DNA of 64,000 nt. Origin: Saccharicrinis sp050589685. GTDB lineage: Bacteria; Bacteroidota; Bacteroidia; Bacteroidales; Marinilabiliaceae. Positions within the stretch are counted from its first letter, which is position 1; each line of letters begins with the position of its first letter. Location of the stretch: NCBI RefSeq assembly GCF_050589685.1, contig NZ_JBNGOS010000008.1:1-64000 (forward strand), given 5' to 3'. Shown here in pieces: positions 63,952 to 64,000 of this stretch. The notes under the pieces are model-generated. The model was not told where the DNA came from, made no database searches, and saw only the letters and a list, made by a program, of their open reading frames with translations. The position numbers were made by a program, and so were the translations under genes.

Positions 63952-64000
63952 TAGGAAACAGCAAATTAGGGATAAGTTATTTGAGTATTTTTATAAATTA

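Noticed and set aside
1..64000. tRNA, rRNA, CRISPR arrays, insertion sequences, prophage and toxin-antitoxin genes
   Set aside because: I looked for T-loop signatures, regularly spaced repeats, transposase motifs and small paired genes on both strands and found none I could support.

Overview
The window looks like a chromosomal segment of a Bacteroidota bacterium, probably of the Bacteroidales/Marinilabiliales type. The evidence is AT-rich DNA, TTTG/TAnnTTTG promoter boxes, an epsilon ATPase subunit without its C-terminal helices, DUF4292/TPR/EnvC clustering, and lipoprotein-rich, SusCD-free gene content. There are no tRNA or rRNA genes, CRISPR arrays, insertion sequences or prophage genes that I can see. 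Assignment below phylum is inference.

Region 1 (about 0.25-23.4 kb, all on the minus strand) is a 22-kb chemosensory super-cluster read from right to left: YfiR-like periplasmic protein, methyl-accepting receptor, STAS protein, CheY, Hpt, CheA, two CheW, CheR, a kinase-like protein whose phosphoacceptor His is Asn, CheD, CheB, a GAF/PAS membrane sensor without output domain, a second CheR, a degenerate CheR, a receiver-less CheB, and a membrane GAF protein. It continues with spacings of 9-58 bp into a SiaA-like PP2C phosphatase, a SiaB-like kinase, a SiaC-like (DUF1987) switch protein, a large TerB-ABC transporter and a lipoprotein. No flagellar gene and no GGDEF protein is present, so this looks like a chemosensory array wired to a partner-switching module with an unrecognised output. 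It is the best candidate for an undescribed system here.

Region 2 (23.5-32.3 kb, plus strand) holds a chorismatase/RidA-like protein, an RND/MMPL exporter, a polyprenyl synthetase, atpDC with a strong terminator, and two LPS-type glycosyltransferases (GT9 and GT90). Region 3 (32.3-37.9 kb, minus strand) is a nonulosonic (sialic-type) acid operon: GT4, CMP-sialate synthetase fused to a HAD phosphatase, a NeuB without SAF domain, and two tandem paralogues that carry sialyltransferase-like HP and S/T motifs.

Region 4 (38-46.8 kb) is mixed housekeeping: U32 peptidase, DUF2797, a degenerate EEP lipoprotein, CDF transporter, rhodanese, HemW, VanZ-like protein, Rrf2 regulator, LutB-like protein and RpiB. 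Region 5 (47.5-62 kb, all plus strand) has nadA, a single-domain response regulator, ruvB, a flippase, dut, TPR and DUF4292 lipoproteins, EnvC, an RsbW-like ATPase, ybeY, mnmG, ade and uvrC. It is followed by lplA (minus) and dtd (plus).

Three near-perfect parS palindromes (43.68, 58.59 and 58.82 kb), the presence of mnmG, and a 740-bp AT-rich divergent gap at 46.8-47.55 kb with DnaA-box-like sequences suggest that the window lies close to the replication origin.
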